Assembly (NCBI GenBank): GCA_027487945.1
Contig: JAIYCQ010000003.1
Span: forward strand, 43,451 to 107,450
DNA length: 64,000 bases
Direction of reading: 5' to 3'
Origin: Caulobacteraceae bacterium
Lineage (GTDB): Bacteria; Pseudomonadota; Alphaproteobacteria; Caulobacterales; Caulobacteraceae
Shown here in pieces: positions 35,455 to 44,927 of this stretch. The number at the start of each line of letters is the position of its first letter. The stretch's first letter is position 1. The position numbers and the translations under genes are program-made. A model generated the notes under the pieces. It ran no database searches. It was given only the letters and a program-made list of their open reading frames with translations, and was not told where the DNA came from.

Positions 35455-37146
35455 CTAGTTCCCGTCTTCGAGAAGCCGGCGGGCGATGACCTGGGCCTGG
35501 ATCTCGCCGGCGCCCTCGAAGATGTTGAGGATCCGGGCGTCGGCCAGCACGCGGCTGACCTCGTACTCCATGGCGAAGCCGTTGCCGCCGTGGATCTGCA
35601 GCGCGTTGTCCGCCGCCGCCCAGGCGACCCGCGCGGCGATCAGCTTGGCCATGCCGGCCTCGAGGTCACAGCGCTTGCCCTCGTCCTTCTGGCGGGCCGC
35701 GAAGTAGGTGAGCTGGCGCACGCCCATGATCTCGGCGGCCATGATCGCCAGCTTGTTGGCCACACGCGGGAACCCGAAGATCGGGCCGCCGAACTGCTTG
35801 CGGTCCAGCGCATAGTTCAGGCCCAGCTCCAGGCCGCGCTGGGCCACGCCGATGGCGCGGGCGGCCGTCTGGATACGGGCGCTCTCGAAGGTCGCCATAA
35901 GCTGCTTGAAGCCCTGGCCCTCGACGCCGCCGAGCAGGTTGGCGGCGGGCACGGTGAAGCCGTCGAAGCCGATCTCGTATTCCTTCATGCCACGATAGCC
36001 GAGGACGCCGATCTCGCCGCCGCTCATGCCCTCGGTCGGGAAGGGGTTGGCGTCGTCGCCGCGCTGCTTGGGGGCGAGCAGCATCGACAGGCCGCGGTAG
36101 TCGGTGGTGTCGGGGTCGGTGCGAACCAGCAGGGTCATCACGTCCGCGCGGGCGGCGTGGGTGATCCAGGTCTTGTTGCCGGTCACCACGTAGCGGTCGC
36201 CGTCGCGGACGCCCCGGGTGCGCAGCGCGCCCAGGTCAGAGCCGGTGTTCGGCTCGGTGAAGACAGCGGTCGGAAGGATCTCGGCCGAGGCGATCTTCGG
36301 CAGCCACTCCTGACGCTGGGCCGGCGTGCCGCCGGTCAGGATCAGTTCGGCGGCGATTTCCGACCGGGTGGCCAGCGAGCCGACGCCGATCCAGGCGCGG
36401 CTGAGTTCTTCGGACACGACGCACATGGCCGTCTTGCCGAGGCCCGCGCCGTCGTACTCTTCCGGGATGGTCAGGCCGAAGACGCCCAGGTCGCCCAGCT
36501 CCTTGACCAGCTCCATCGGGATCAGCTCGTCCCGCAGGTGCCAGCCATGGGCGTGGGGCAGAACCTTCTCATCGGCGAAGGCGTGGAACTGGTCGCGAAT
36601 CATCTCGAAGGTCTCGTCCAGGCCCGTGGCCTCGACCGTGGCCTTGCCGCGCGAGGCGGCGACGAGATCGGCCACGCGGGTCTTCACCGCCTGGCCGCCG
36701 CCCTGGTTGACCAGGGCCAGCAGAGACGCCGCGAACAGCTTCTCCAGCGTCTCGGGCGCGACGCCCAGATCGGCGGGGCGGATGATCTCGCCCTGGTTCA
36801 TCGCGATGCCGCCGATCATCTGGGCGCCGTATTCGGAGAACAGCAGCTGGGCCAGCAGGGCCTCGGTCTCGCCGAAGGCCCCCTCGGCCTCGAGCCGCTC
36901 GGCCCAGCCGGCCACCTGGTCCAGTAGTTCGCCGTAGGAGGCGTACCAGCCGTAGCCGTGAACCGCGTGCTGCTCGACGTCGGCCAGCCGGCGATCGATC
37001 TTGCCGCCGGCGGAGATCTTCGCCTTCACCGGCCCCTTCGCCTCATGGACAAAGGCCCCGGCGGCGTCGGCGGCCTCACGCAGGAGGACGACCAGACCCG
37101 GCAGGATCAGGCTTTGCGGTTCGGACTGGGCGGCGGCGGCGCTCAT
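35455..37146 (-). CDS. Acyl-CoA dehydrogenase with N-terminal extension, probable (2S)-methylsuccinyl-CoA dehydrogenase
   Basis: 563 residues. Residues about 170-560 form a normal acyl-CoA dehydrogenase (AVFTEPNTGSDLGALRT FAD-binding region, YALDRKQFG, IHGGNGF, GAGEIQ). The 165-residue N-terminal extension is unusual and is a feature of Mcd, the ethylmalonyl-CoA pathway enzyme that makes mesaconyl-C1-CoA from methylsuccinyl-CoA. The length matches the known enzyme (about 550). EtfAB and a cobalamin adenosyltransferase nearby fit that pathway. I am sure of the superfamily, less so of the exact substrate. Confidence 0.8.
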   Translation of the reverse strand: MSAAAAQSEPQSLILPGLVVLLREAADAAGAFVHEAKGPVKAKISAGGKIDRRLADVEQHAVHGYGWYASYGELLDQVAGWAERLEAEGAFGETEALLAQLLFSEYGAQMIGGIAMNQGEIIRPADLGVAPETLEKLFAASLLALVNQGGGQAVKTRVADLVAASRGKATVEATGLDETFEMIRDQFHAFADEKVLPHAHGWHLRDELIPMELVKELGDLGVFGLTIPEEYDGAGLGKTAMCVVSEELSRAWIGVGSLATRSEIAAELILTGGTPAQRQEWLPKIASAEILPTAVFTEPNTGSDLGALRTRGVRDGDRYVVTGNKTWITHAARADVMTLLVRTDPDTTDYRGLSMLLAPKQRGDDANPFPTEGMSGGEIGVLGYRGMKEYEIGFDGFTVPAANLLGGVEGQGFKQLMATFESARIQTAARAIGVAQRGLELGLNYALDRKQFGGPIFGFPRVANKLAIMAAEIMGVRQLTYFAARQKDEGKRCDLEAGMAKLIAARVAWAAADNALQIHGGNGFAMEYEVSRVLADARILNIFEGAGEIQAQVIARRLLEDGN

Positions 37147-37289
37147 GGGCAGTTTTCCCCAAATAATTGTTGCGGCGCACTATAATCGTTTCGCACCTGC
37201 ACACAACGGACGACCTGCAAGGTAGAATTTGCCAGCCGGAAGGCCAGCCCTATGGTGGGAAATAATCACATCCCTCCGGAAAGGTCGCC

Positions 37290-37913
37290 ATGCTCGTCGT
37301 TCATCACCTCAACGAGTCGCGCTCGCAGCGCATCCTCTGGCTTCTGGAGGAGCTGGGCGCGCCCTATGAAATTGCCTTCCACCAGCGTGACGCCGAGACC
37401 CGGCTGGCCCCGCCGGAACTGGTCGCCATCCACCCGCTGGGCAAGTCGCCGGTGATCGTCGACGACGGTCGGGTGGTCCATGAGTCGGGGGCGATCATCG
37501 ACTACATCATCCGCAAGCACGGCGGCCGCCTGGCCCCCGCCCCGGGCACGGCCGCGCACGAGACCTATCTGCAGTGGCTCCACTACGCCGAGGGCAGCGC
37601 CATGCTGCCGCTGATGATGCTGATGTACGTCATGCGGCTGGGCGAGGCCGGCGCGCCGCTGCACCCGCGAATCGAGAGCGAGATCGCCAACCACATGAGC
37701 TACGTCGAGGGCGCGCTGGCCGGCCGCGACTACCTGCTGGGTGATGAGCCGACCGGGGCCGACGTGCAGATGAGCTTCATCCCCGAGGTCCTGAAAGCCT
37801 TCGGCAAGCTGGACGCCTATCCCAACATGGCCGCCTGGATCGAGCGCATCCACGCCCGGCCGGCGTGGAAGGCCGGGCTGGACAAGGGCGGGCCGTACTC
37901 GCTGGGGCGGTAA
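37290..37913 (+). CDS. Glutathione S-transferase
   Basis: 207 residues. The thioredoxin-like N-terminal domain begins HHLNESRSQRILWLLEELGAPYEI, with the Ser/Arg region that activates glutathione, and has the cis-Pro and ES motif (GKSPVIVDDGRVVHESGAII). The all-helical C-terminal domain follows (ADVQMSFIPEVL). Substrate unknown. It diverges from the acyl-CoA dehydrogenase across 143 bases that contain a TATAAT at 37181-37186; a GGAAAGG ribosome site precedes the start. Confidence 0.9.
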   Translation: MLVVHHLNESRSQRILWLLEELGAPYEIAFHQRDAETRLAPPELVAIHPLGKSPVIVDDGRVVHESGAIIDYIIRKHGGRLAPAPGTAAHETYLQWLHYAEGSAMLPLMMLMYVMRLGEAGAPLHPRIESEIANHMSYVEGALAGRDYLLGDEPTGADVQMSFIPEVLKAFGKLDAYPNMAAWIERIHARPAWKAGLDKGGPYSLGR

Positions 37914-37917
37914 GGTT

Positions 37918-38030
37918 GTGCGTGCTTCGACACGCGGCCTTCGGCCGCTGCTCAGCATGACGTGGGTGAGTAGCCTTCTGAATACGTCATCCTGAGCAGC
38001 CCGCGCAGCGGGCGTGTCGAAGGACGCAGG
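37918..38030. repeat. 110-bp dispersed repeat, CTTCGACACGC family (copy 3)
   Basis: The copy between the convergent GST and hydrolase genes. It begins TGCGTGCTTCGACACGCGGC and ends with a full inverted unit (CGTCATCCTGAGCAGC, then CGGGCGTGTCGAAGGACGCAGG). Only 4 bases separate each end from a stop codon, so it is the only possible terminator for both genes. Confidence 0.8.
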
Positions 38031-38033
38031 GAC

Positions 38034-38801
38034 TCACATCCCGTCCAGATACCCGTCCAGGAAATCGAACACCGCCGCCTTGAGCAGGCCGTGGGGGATG
38101 GCGTTGAAGTGGTCGCAGCCGGCCAGGGTCAGGGCCTTGGCGCCCGGGATCGTGTCGGCCAGCGCCTGCGGGTCGCCGGCCAGGTCGTCGCGCGAGCCGG
38201 CCACGACCAGCGTCGGCGCGCCGATGGCGGCGAGGCTGTCCCGGTCGACGGTTCCGGTCCGCGCCCGGGTGAAGGCGGCCAGCGCCAGCCGGTCCTCGCC
38301 CTGCTCGTCGGCGAACTGGCGGAAGCTCTTCAGCAGCGGCTCGCCGATGGCCTCGGCGCTGTCAGCCTCCATGGCGGCGGCCATCGGGTCGCCCGGCAGC
38401 GGCGGCTCGAACAGCTGGCCGCCCACGCCGCCGACGATCAGATAGCCGACCCGCTCGCGGTGCTCGAGCGCCAGGCCCAGGGCCAGACGCGCGCCCATGG
38501 AGTAGCCCAGCACATTGGCCCACTCGACGCCCAGCTGGTCCAGGACGCCGACGATGTCACCGAGCAGGGTTTCGCGGGCATAGGCGGCGGGCTCATGCGG
38601 CTTGCCGCTCTCGCCGTGACCGCGCAGGTCCAGCGCGATGACCCGCTGCCCGCGCTGGGAGAAGGCGGCGTACCAGCCGGTGCGCTTCCAGGCTTCCAGC
38701 CGGTTCGACGAAAACCCGTGGATCAGCAGCATGGGCGCGCCCGGCCCGCCGGTGTCGTCATAGGCGATGGCCACGCCGTCCGGGGCCGTCCACGTCGTCA
38801 T
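38034..38801 (-). CDS. Alpha/beta hydrolase
   Basis: 255 residues. Oxyanion-hole HGFSSNR, the nucleophile elbow GYSMGAR (Ser), an Asp near VVAGSRDD and His in CDHFNAIPHG form a plausible triad. The N-terminal DGVAIAYDDTGG is typical of esterase/lactonase-like members. No substrate can be inferred. It is a single gene between a repeat and the thrS hairpin. Confidence 0.85.
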   Translation of the reverse strand: MTTWTAPDGVAIAYDDTGGPGAPMLLIHGFSSNRLEAWKRTGWYAAFSQRGQRVIALDLRGHGESGKPHEPAAYARETLLGDIVGVLDQLGVEWANVLGYSMGARLALGLALEHRERVGYLIVGGVGGQLFEPPLPGDPMAAAMEADSAEAIGEPLLKSFRQFADEQGEDRLALAAFTRARTGTVDRDSLAAIGAPTLVVAGSRDDLAGDPQALADTIPGAKALTLAGCDHFNAIPHGLLKAAVFDFLDGYLDGM

Positions 38802-38884
38802 CGATGTTCCCTGCCCGACCGCGTCCCTGCGAACGCGTTACGGTCGGAGCCTGCCCTCTGTGGCCGGAGGGTCAAGCGCAAACT

Positions 38885-38911
38885 CTCCTTCTCCCCGTGC
38901 GGGAGAAGGAG
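38885..38911 (-). terminator. Hairpin downstream of thrS
   Basis: An 11-bp perfect stem (CTCCTTCTCCC / GGGAGAAGGAG, 5-base loop), 10 bases past the thrS stop on the minus strand. It is a solitary unit of the TTCTCCC repeat family used as a likely terminator. Confidence 0.6.
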
Positions 38912-38921
38912 CGCGGATCGC

Positions 38922-40844
38922 CTACCGCAGGTCCGGCGGCGTCGCCTCGGCAGTCAGGATGGCCACCGCCTCCTCGACCGTCACCGTCTGTTGTTCCTGG
39001 CTGCCCAGGCGGCGCAGGACGACCTTGCCCTCCTCGGCCTCCTTGCGGCCGACGACGGCGATGACCGGCGTCTTGGCGACGGAGTGTTCGCGGACCTTGT
39101 AGTTGATCTTCTCGTTGCGAAGATCGGACTCCACGCGAAGGCCGGCCTTCGTCAGCGCCGCCACGACGCTCTCGCCGTAGTCGTTGGCGTCCGAGGTGAT
39201 CGGGGCCACCACCACCTGCACCGGCGCGAGCCACAGCGGGAAGCGACCGCCGTAGTTCTCGATCATGATGCCGATGAACCGCTCGAACGACCCAAGGATG
39301 GCGCGGTGGAGCATCACAGGCCGCTGTTTGGAGCCGTCCTCGGCGATGTATTCGGCGCCCAGCCGCTCGGGCAGGACATAGTCGAGCTGCAACGTGCCGC
39401 AGGTCCATTCCCGGCCGATGGCGTCCTGGACGATGAAGTCGAGCTTGGGCGCGTAGAAGGCGCCGTCGCCCTCGGCGATCACCGGCTCGACGCCCGCCTG
39501 CTTCGCCGCCTCGGCCAGCATGCCCTCGGCCCGATCCCAGAATTCGTCGGAGCCGGCGCGCATCTCCGGCCGCGTGGCCAGGGCGATGTACTTGGTCTCC
39601 ATGCCGAGGTCGGCATGGATCATCTTGGTCAGGCGGATGAAACGCTCCGTCTCCTCGACGATCTGGTCCTCGCGGCAGAAGATGTGGGCGTCGTCCTGGG
39701 TGAAGGCGCGCACACGCATCAGGCCGTGCAGGGCGCCGGACGGCTCATACCGGTGGCAGGCCCCGAACTCGGCCATGCGCATCGGCAGCTCCTTGTAGGA
39801 GCGCTGGCCGACATTCCAGATCTGCACGTGGCCCGGACAGTTCATCGGCTTGAGCGAGAGGGTTTCGCCCTCGACCGTCTCGCAGACGAACATGTTGGGG
39901 CGGTACTTCTCCCAGTGGCCGGAGTTCTCCCAGAAGGTCCGCTCCAGCACCTGGGGCGTCTTGACCTCGATGTAGCCGGCGACCGTCAGCCGGCGGCGCA
40001 TGTAGGCCTCCAGCGTCTGCCACAGCGTCCAGCCCTTGGGGTGCCAGAAGACCATGCCCCGGCCCTCTTCCTGCATATGGAAGAGCTCCATCTGGCGGCC
40101 CAGCTTGCGATGGTCGCGCTTCTCGGCCTCCTCGAGGCGCAGCAGATAGGCGTCGAGGTCGGCCTGGGAGGCCCAGGCCGTGCCGTAGATGCGCTGCAGC
40201 TGGGCGTTGTTCTGGTCGCCGCGCCAATAGGCGCCGGCCAGCTTCATCAGCTTGAACGCCTTGCCGACGTGCTTCGTCGACGGCAGGTGCGGCCCGCGGC
40301 AGAGGTCGGCCCACTGGCCCTGACGGTACAGCGTCACGTCCTGGTCGGCCGGGATGCCCTCGATGATCTCGGCCTTGTAGGCCTCGCCGATGGCCTTGAA
40401 GTGGGCGATGGCCTTGTCGCGCTCCCAGACCTCGCGGACGATCTTCTCGTCGCGGTCGACGATCTCGGCCATGCGCTTTTCGATGGCCGCGAAGTCATCC
40501 GTGCTGAACGGCTCGGCGCGGGCGAAGTCGTAGTAGAAGCCGTCCTCGACGTTCGGGCCGATGGTCACCTGGGTGCCGGGGAACAGCTCCTGCACCGCTT
40601 CCGCCAGCACGTGGGCCGTGTCGTGGCGGATGGTGTCGAGAGCGTCGGGGTCATTGCGGTCGACGAACTCGACCTTGCCGCCGCTGTCGGGCAGCGGGCG
40701 GTCGAAGTCGAGCAGCTGACCGTCCAGCCGGACGAGCAGCGTGCGCTTGGCCAGGGAGGGCGAGATGGCCGTGGCCACGTCGCGGCCGCTGGAGCCTTGC
40801 GGATACTGACGGACGGAGCCGTCGGGGAAAATCAGGTCGATCAT
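38922..40844 (-). CDS. thrS: Threonyl-tRNA synthetase
   Basis: 640 residues, the normal bacterial length. N-terminal TGS domain ([17 protein letters not shown]), editing domain with [10 protein letters not shown] and later HxxxH-type zinc residues, class II catalytic motifs ([34 protein letters not shown] with motif 2 Arg) and anticodon-binding domain. The start overlaps the yidD stop by 4 bp (ATGA). It is last in a cysS-to-thrS minus-strand run. Confidence 0.97.
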   Translation of the reverse strand: MIDLIFPDGSVRQYPQGSSGRDVATAISPSLAKRTLLVRLDGQLLDFDRPLPDSGGKVEFVDRNDPDALDTIRHDTAHVLAEAVQELFPGTQVTIGPNVEDGFYYDFARAEPFSTDDFAAIEKRMAEIVDRDEKIVREVWERDKAIAHFKAIGEAYKAEIIEGIPADQDVTLYRQGQWADLCRGPHLPSTKHVGKAFKLMKLAGAYWRGDQNNAQLQRIYGTAWASQADLDAYLLRLEEAEKRDHRKLGRQMELFHMQEEGRGMVFWHPKGWTLWQTLEAYMRRRLTVAGYIEVKTPQVLERTFWENSGHWEKYRPNMFVCETVEGETLSLKPMNCPGHVQIWNVGQRSYKELPMRMAEFGACHRYEPSGALHGLMRVRAFTQDDAHIFCREDQIVEETERFIRLTKMIHADLGMETKYIALATRPEMRAGSDEFWDRAEGMLAEAAKQAGVEPVIAEGDGAFYAPKLDFIVQDAIGREWTCGTLQLDYVLPERLGAEYIAEDGSKQRPVMLHRAILGSFERFIGIMIENYGGRFPLWLAPVQVVVAPITSDANDYGESVVAALTKAGLRVESDLRNEKINYKVREHSVAKTPVIAVVGRKEAEEGKVVLRRLGSQEQQTVTVEEAVAILTAEATPPDLR

Positions 40845-41083
40845 GATTCAGGTTCGCACTTTCGTGGCGGGACCGGATCAAAGCCGGAGCCGCCCCAGGG
40901 ATGGCAGCTGCACAGACGCTTCGTGGCGAGCCAGCCGCCGGCGAAGGGTCCGTGCACGATCAGGGCCTCGCGCGCATAGTCCGAACAGGTCGGCAGGAAG
41001 CGGCACTGGCGTCCGATCAACGGGGACAGCGTGAGCTTGTAGGCGCGGTGCGCCAGCGTAACGCTGCGTTCGTAAAGGGTCAT
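40841..41083 (-). CDS. yidD: Membrane protein insertion efficiency factor YidD
   Basis: 80 residues from the ATG at 41083 ([24 protein letters not shown]). The family core is present: [15 protein letters not shown], then [13 protein letters not shown] with three of the conserved Cys. It helps YidC-dependent insertion at the inner membrane. YidD is usually beside rnpA and yidC; here it is coupled to thrS, as in related alphaproteobacteria. A longer upstream reading is Arg-rich shadow. Confidence 0.92.
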   Translation of the reverse strand: MTLYERSVTLAHRAYKLTLSPLIGRQCRFLPTCSDYAREALIVHGPFAGGWLATKRLCSCHPWGGSGFDPVPPRKCEPES

Positions 41084-41141
41084 GCCGACGCGAGGGTGGG
41101 TGAACGGGTCCCGGCGCTTATCGACGCGCCAGCGCGCGCGA

Positions 41142-41594
41142 TCAAGCCGCGTCGGCGCCGCTAGTTCGAGTCGCGGCGATCCGGGCAGCCTCCAGCGCGG
41201 CCTCGAACGCCAGAAGCGTCGAAGCATAGCGGGCGGGGTAGTCCTTCACGGGCGCCAGCACGGCCAGGTCCTCGAAACGTCCGGTCGGCGCGGGGCCGCC
41301 GGACTTGAGCATCGCGGCAAGCTGATCGCGCGCGGTTGCGATTTCGTCAACCCCGGCCCCGATGACGTTGGCGCCCAGCACCGAGGCGGCGGCCTGTCCC
41401 AGGGCGCAGGCCTTCACATCCTGGGCGAAGTCGGCGACCCGCCCGTCGGCGCCCAGCGCGATGTCGACGACGATGCGGCTGCCGCACAGCTTGGCTGTCT
41501 TCTCCGAAGACCCGTGAGGCGCGGCCAGCCGCCCGATCCGCGGGATGTTCGCGGTCAGGGACAGGACCTTGGCGCTGTAGAGGTCGTCGATCAT
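41142..41594 (-). CDS. NifU/IscU-like iron-sulfur scaffold, with ligand residues missing
   Basis: 150 residues from the ATG at 41594 ([21 protein letters not shown]). It follows the IscU fold: first Cys in [12 protein letters not shown] (IscU has CGD, here CGS), second in [13 protein letters not shown]. The third ligand, normally HC in LHCS, reads YAS in [15 protein letters not shown]. So one Cys, the His and the Asp of a classical IscU site are absent. It may be a specialised scaffold or a non-cluster protein. It lies 58 bases upstream of yidD, in the same run. Confidence 0.78.
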   Translation of the reverse strand: MIDDLYSAKVLSLTANIPRIGRLAAPHGSSEKTAKLCGSRIVVDIALGADGRVADFAQDVKACALGQAAASVLGANVIGAGVDEIATARDQLAAMLKSGGPAPTGRFEDLAVLAPVKDYPARYASTLLAFEAALEAARIAATRTSGADAA

Positions 41595-41665
41595 GGGAGG
41601 GGATATAGCAACTGAAGCGGGGACATGCACCGTCGTGCCTCCTCTCCCACTTGGGAGATGAAGCG

Positions 41666-42115
41666 CTACTTCCGCTCCACCCACAGCGCCTCGGCCCTCG
41701 CCTTCAGCGCTTCGTTCAGGGCCTCGAAGCCGTTGAGGATCGGGCGGCGCAGGCGGCGGGCGGCGGAGGGGCCCATCCAGCCGTCGAAGATCTCGCCGTT
41801 GGAGAAGATGACGTTCTCCGGCCCCATCTTCTCGATCTCGAGGTAGCGGACCGTCCGCACCCAGCCGCGCATCATGTCGTTGCGCCAGTGGATGTGGTCG
41901 AACGGCGCCCAGTCGAGGATGACCGGATTGATCGTCCGGGGCGGCTGGCCCGGCAGCGCCAGGTCGAGGTCCCAGCGATGGCCGATGCGGATCTCGCCGA
42001 CGGCGCGGGGATAGAGCGGGTTCCACGCCGCCCAGCCGGGCACGTCGGACAGCAGCTCCCAGACGACCTCGTCGGGGGCGTTGATACCGATGCGGCGCTC
42101 GAGTTTCACTGACAT
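41666..42115 (-). CDS. SRPBCC (START-like) domain protein
   Basis: 149 residues with the polyketide-cyclase/START-like start KLERRIGINAPDEVVWELLSDVPGWAAWNPLYP, the hallmark of the SRPBCC ligand-binding fold. No catalytic residues can be assigned. It lies 19 bases after the cysS stop and 71 bases before the NifU-like gene, so it is probably part of that transcript. Ligand unknown. Confidence 0.82.
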   Translation of the reverse strand: MSVKLERRIGINAPDEVVWELLSDVPGWAAWNPLYPRAVGEIRIGHRWDLDLALPGQPPRTINPVILDWAPFDHIHWRNDMMRGWVRTVRYLEIEKMGPENVIFSNGEIFDGWMGPSAARRLRRPILNGFEALNEALKARAEALWVERK

Positions 42116-42134
42116 CTCATATCAATCCGCAAGC

Positions 42135-43517
42135 TCAGACAGGGTCCTTGAGGCGCCAGGTCGCGCCCTCGGCGGAATCCATCACGATCACCCCCATGGC
42201 GTCCAGTTCCCCGCGGATGCGGTCGGCGGCGGCCCAGTCCTTGCCGGCGCGGGCGGCCTTGCGGGCCTCCAGCAGGGTCTCGACCTTGCCGCGCAGCTCG
42301 TCGTCCGCGCCGCCCGCGAACCAGACGTCGGGATCGGCTTCCAGGAAACCCAGCAGGTTGGCGGCGGCCAGCAGCTCCGCCTTGGCCAGCGCCTTGCCCT
42401 CGCCGTGGGCGGTCTCCAGCGCCTTGGCCAGCGCGAAGAGCTCGGCGTAGGCCTTGGGCGTGTTGAGGTCGTCCGACAGCGCCTCGATCACGCCCGCCGG
42501 CGGCGGCGCGTCGTCGTGGTCCAGACCCTTCACCCGCTGCAGGGCGCCGTACAGCCGGTCCAGCGCCGCGCGGCTCTGCTCGATGAGCGAGGGCGTCCAG
42601 TCCAGCGGCTGGCGGTAGTGGGCGCTGAGCAGGGCCCAGCGGATGACTTCGCCGGGCGTGGTCTCCAGCAGCTCGTGCGGGATGATCACATTGCCCAGGC
42701 TCTTGGACATCTTCTCCCCGCTCATGTCGAGGAAGCCGTTGTGCAGCCAGTAGTTGGCGTAGGTCGGCAGGTCGTGGGCGCAGCGCGCCTGGGCCAGCTC
42801 GTTCTCATGGTGCGGGAAGGTCAGGTCGATGCCGCCGCCGTGGATGTCGATCGGCAGGCCGAGGACCGCCTCGATCATCGCCGAGCACTCGATGTGCCAG
42901 CCGGGGCGGCCGGCGCCCCAGGGGCTGCCCCACACCGGCTCGCCGGGCTTGGACGGCTTCCACAGTACGAAGTCGGCCGGGTGGCGCTTGTAGGGCGCGA
43001 CCTCGACCCGGGCGCCGGCGATCATCTCGTCCAGCGGCCGCCCCGACAGCTGGCCGTAGTCGGGGAAGGCCTCGATCGAGAACAGCACATGGCCCTCGGC
43101 CGCATAGGCGGCGCCGCGCTGGATCAGGGCGGCGATCTGGTCCTGCATGGCCTGGATATGATCCGTGGCATGCGGGGCCAGCGACGGCGGCAGCGCCTTC
43201 AGCGCCGCGGCATCGGCGTTGTAGGCCGCCAGATAGCGGTCGGTGATGGTCTTGATCGGCACGCCCTCGGCCGTGGCCTTGGCGTTGATCTTGTCGTCCA
43301 CGTCGGTGACGTTGCGGGCGTAGACCACCGCGTCCTGGCCGTAGATGTGGCGCAGAACCCGGAACAGGACGTCGAACACCACCACCGGCCGGAAGTTGCC
43401 GATGTGGGCGTAGCCGTAAACCGTCGGCCCACAGACATACATCGTCACCCGCTCGGGATCGGCGGGAACGAAGGTCCGCTTTTCGCGGGCCATGGTGTCA
43501 TAGAGCTTCAGGGACAT
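42135..43517 (-). CDS. cysS: Cysteinyl-tRNA synthetase
   Basis: 460 residues. Class I motifs are clear: MYVCGPTVYGYAHIGNFRP (zinc Cys and HIGH-like HIGN) and EKMSKSLGN. Further zinc ligands lie in WHIECSAM and HHENELAQ. Typical length for the family. It is the first gene of the minus-strand cysS-SRPBCC-NifU-yidD-thrS run and diverges from folE. Confidence 0.97.
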   Translation of the reverse strand: MSLKLYDTMAREKRTFVPADPERVTMYVCGPTVYGYAHIGNFRPVVVFDVLFRVLRHIYGQDAVVYARNVTDVDDKINAKATAEGVPIKTITDRYLAAYNADAAALKALPPSLAPHATDHIQAMQDQIAALIQRGAAYAAEGHVLFSIEAFPDYGQLSGRPLDEMIAGARVEVAPYKRHPADFVLWKPSKPGEPVWGSPWGAGRPGWHIECSAMIEAVLGLPIDIHGGGIDLTFPHHENELAQARCAHDLPTYANYWLHNGFLDMSGEKMSKSLGNVIIPHELLETTPGEVIRWALLSAHYRQPLDWTPSLIEQSRAALDRLYGALQRVKGLDHDDAPPPAGVIEALSDDLNTPKAYAELFALAKALETAHGEGKALAKAELLAAANLLGFLEADPDVWFAGGADDELRGKVETLLEARKAARAGKDWAAADRIRGELDAMGVIVMDSAEGATWRLKDPV

Positions 43518-43684
43518 TTGGTACTGACGTTACGTGAGAGGTTGCCGGGTCGGCGGAGTGTCCCATATAGCTTTCAGTAGTCGGCGAAGCCACGGCTCCC
43601 TGCCTCGTGAAAACGGGTGGCACGCGTAATTCCGGAGCGACAGGCGCTCTGGCGCAACTCAGCCCAGGAAAGACCCCCTCCCCT

Positions 43685-44317
43685 ATGGATGCTACCGCCA
43701 GCGAGCGAACCCTGATCGGCGCGCCCGGTCTTGATCTTGAACCCGTCAAGCGGCCGTCCCGCGAGGAGGCCATGGACGCTGTCCGCACCCTCATCGCCTG
43801 GGCCGGCGACGATCCCCGCCGCGAAGGCGTCATCGACACTCCCAAGCGCGTCGTCGATGCCTATGGCGACTGGTTCGAGGGCTACCGCGCCGATCCGGCC
43901 AAGGAACTGAGCCGCATCTTCGAGGACGTTCAGGGCTACGACGACATCGTGTTCCTCAAGAACATCGAGGTCGAAAGCCACTGCGAGCACCACATGGCGC
44001 CGTTCCTGGGCAAGGCGTACGTCGCCTACATGCCCACCAACCGCGTGGTCGGCATCTCCAAGCTGGCCCGGGTGGTCGAGATCTTCGCCAAGCGTCTCCA
44101 GACCCAGGAGACCATGACCCAGCAGATCGCCGACGCCATCTGCGACAGCCTCAAGCCCGCCGGCGTCGCGGTGCTGATCGACGCCGAGCACCAGTGCATG
44201 ACCACCCGGGGCGTGCACCACCGCGACGTCTCGACCATCACCACCCAGTTCCGCGGCGTGTTCAAGACCGACCCGCACCTGCGCCAGCGCTTTCTGGACT
44301 TCGTGAACAAGGGCTGA
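43685..44317 (+). CDS. folE: GTP cyclohydrolase I
   Basis: 210 residues from the ATG at 43685, preceded by an AGGAAAG ribosome site; an earlier in-frame start (43607) lacks conservation. The enzyme makes 7,8-dihydroneopterin triphosphate for folate. Motifs: zinc site [10 protein letters not shown] and CMTTRGVHH, with [18 protein letters not shown] between. Allied alphaproteobacteria keep folE, hisI and a NifU-like gene together, as seen here. Confidence 0.96.
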   Translation: MDATASERTLIGAPGLDLEPVKRPSREEAMDAVRTLIAWAGDDPRREGVIDTPKRVVDAYGDWFEGYRADPAKELSRIFEDVQGYDDIVFLKNIEVESHCEHHMAPFLGKAYVAYMPTNRVVGISKLARVVEIFAKRLQTQETMTQQIADAICDSLKPAGVAVLIDAEHQCMTTRGVHHRDVSTITTQFRGVFKTDPHLRQRFLDFVNKG

Positions 44318-44325
44318 GTCCTGTC

Positions 44326-44476
44326 CGTCTCCCCTTGCGGGAGAAGGTGGCGGCCGAAGGCCGACGGATGAGGGGTCGAAGGCAATGTCCGCCTCGGCCC
44401 CTTTTCCTTGCGTCGAACGCCGCGGGCCCCTTCATCCGACCGCTTCGCGGCCACCTTCTCCCGCAAGGGGAGAAGG
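44326..44476. repeat. Composite palindromic repeat, TTCTCCC family (copy 5)
   Basis: About 151 bp filling most of the folE-hisI gap. Terminal hairpins CTCCCCTTGCGGGAG and CTTCTCCCGCAAGGGGAGAAG, inner parts GGTGGCGGCCGAAGGCCGACGG and CCGACCGCTTCGCGGCCACC. It starts 9 bases after the folE stop, so it may separate folE from hisI transcription. Confidence 0.75.
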
Positions 44477-44522
44477 GCTTCTGCGGCTTTTCCGAACGCC
44501 CCCGATGGCGCATACCGTCACC

Positions 44523-44924
44523 ATGACCATGCCCCTCTTCCCCACCGCTCCCGACACCGCCGCCCTTGAGCGCGGCGCCGTGCTCAGCCCGCGTTTCGAC
44601 GCCAACGGCCTGGTCGCGGCCGTCGCGCAGCACGCCGACACCGGCGAGGTGCTGATGCTGGCCTGGATGAACGAGGCGGCGCTGCGCCTGACGCTGGACA
44701 CCGGCCAGGCCCACTACTTCAGCCGCTCGCGGAACGAACTCTGGAAGAAGGGCGAGACCAGCGGCCAGCTGCAGGACGTGGTCGAGCTGCGCGTGGACTG
44801 TGACCAGGACGCGGTGCTGCTGAAGGTGCGGCCGCGCGGTGACGGCGGCGCCTGCCACGTCGGGTTCCGCTCCTGCTTCTACCGCGCGGCGACCGCAGAC
44901 GGATCGCTGCAAGAGCGGTCCTAG
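44523..44924 (+). CDS. hisI: Phosphoribosyl-AMP cyclohydrolase
   Basis: 133 residues; a second possible ATG at 44505 would add six residues. It catalyses the third step of histidine synthesis. Motifs: [50 protein letters not shown] and the metal-binding [11 protein letters not shown]. No HisE domain is fused. It lacks other his genes beside it and is separated from folE by a palindromic repeat. Confidence 0.94.
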   Translation: MTMPLFPTAPDTAALERGAVLSPRFDANGLVAAVAQHADTGEVLMLAWMNEAALRLTLDTGQAHYFSRSRNELWKKGETSGQLQDVVELRVDCDQDAVLLKVRPRGDGGACHVGFRSCFYRAATADGSLQERS

Positions 44925-44927
44925 CCC

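Noticed and set aside
38091..40979. A 962-codon open frame on the plus strand
   Set aside because: It lies wholly antisense to thrS and a hydrolase gene and is rich in His, Gln, Arg, Val and Gly in the pattern produced by the complement of GC-rich codons. No domain is seen.
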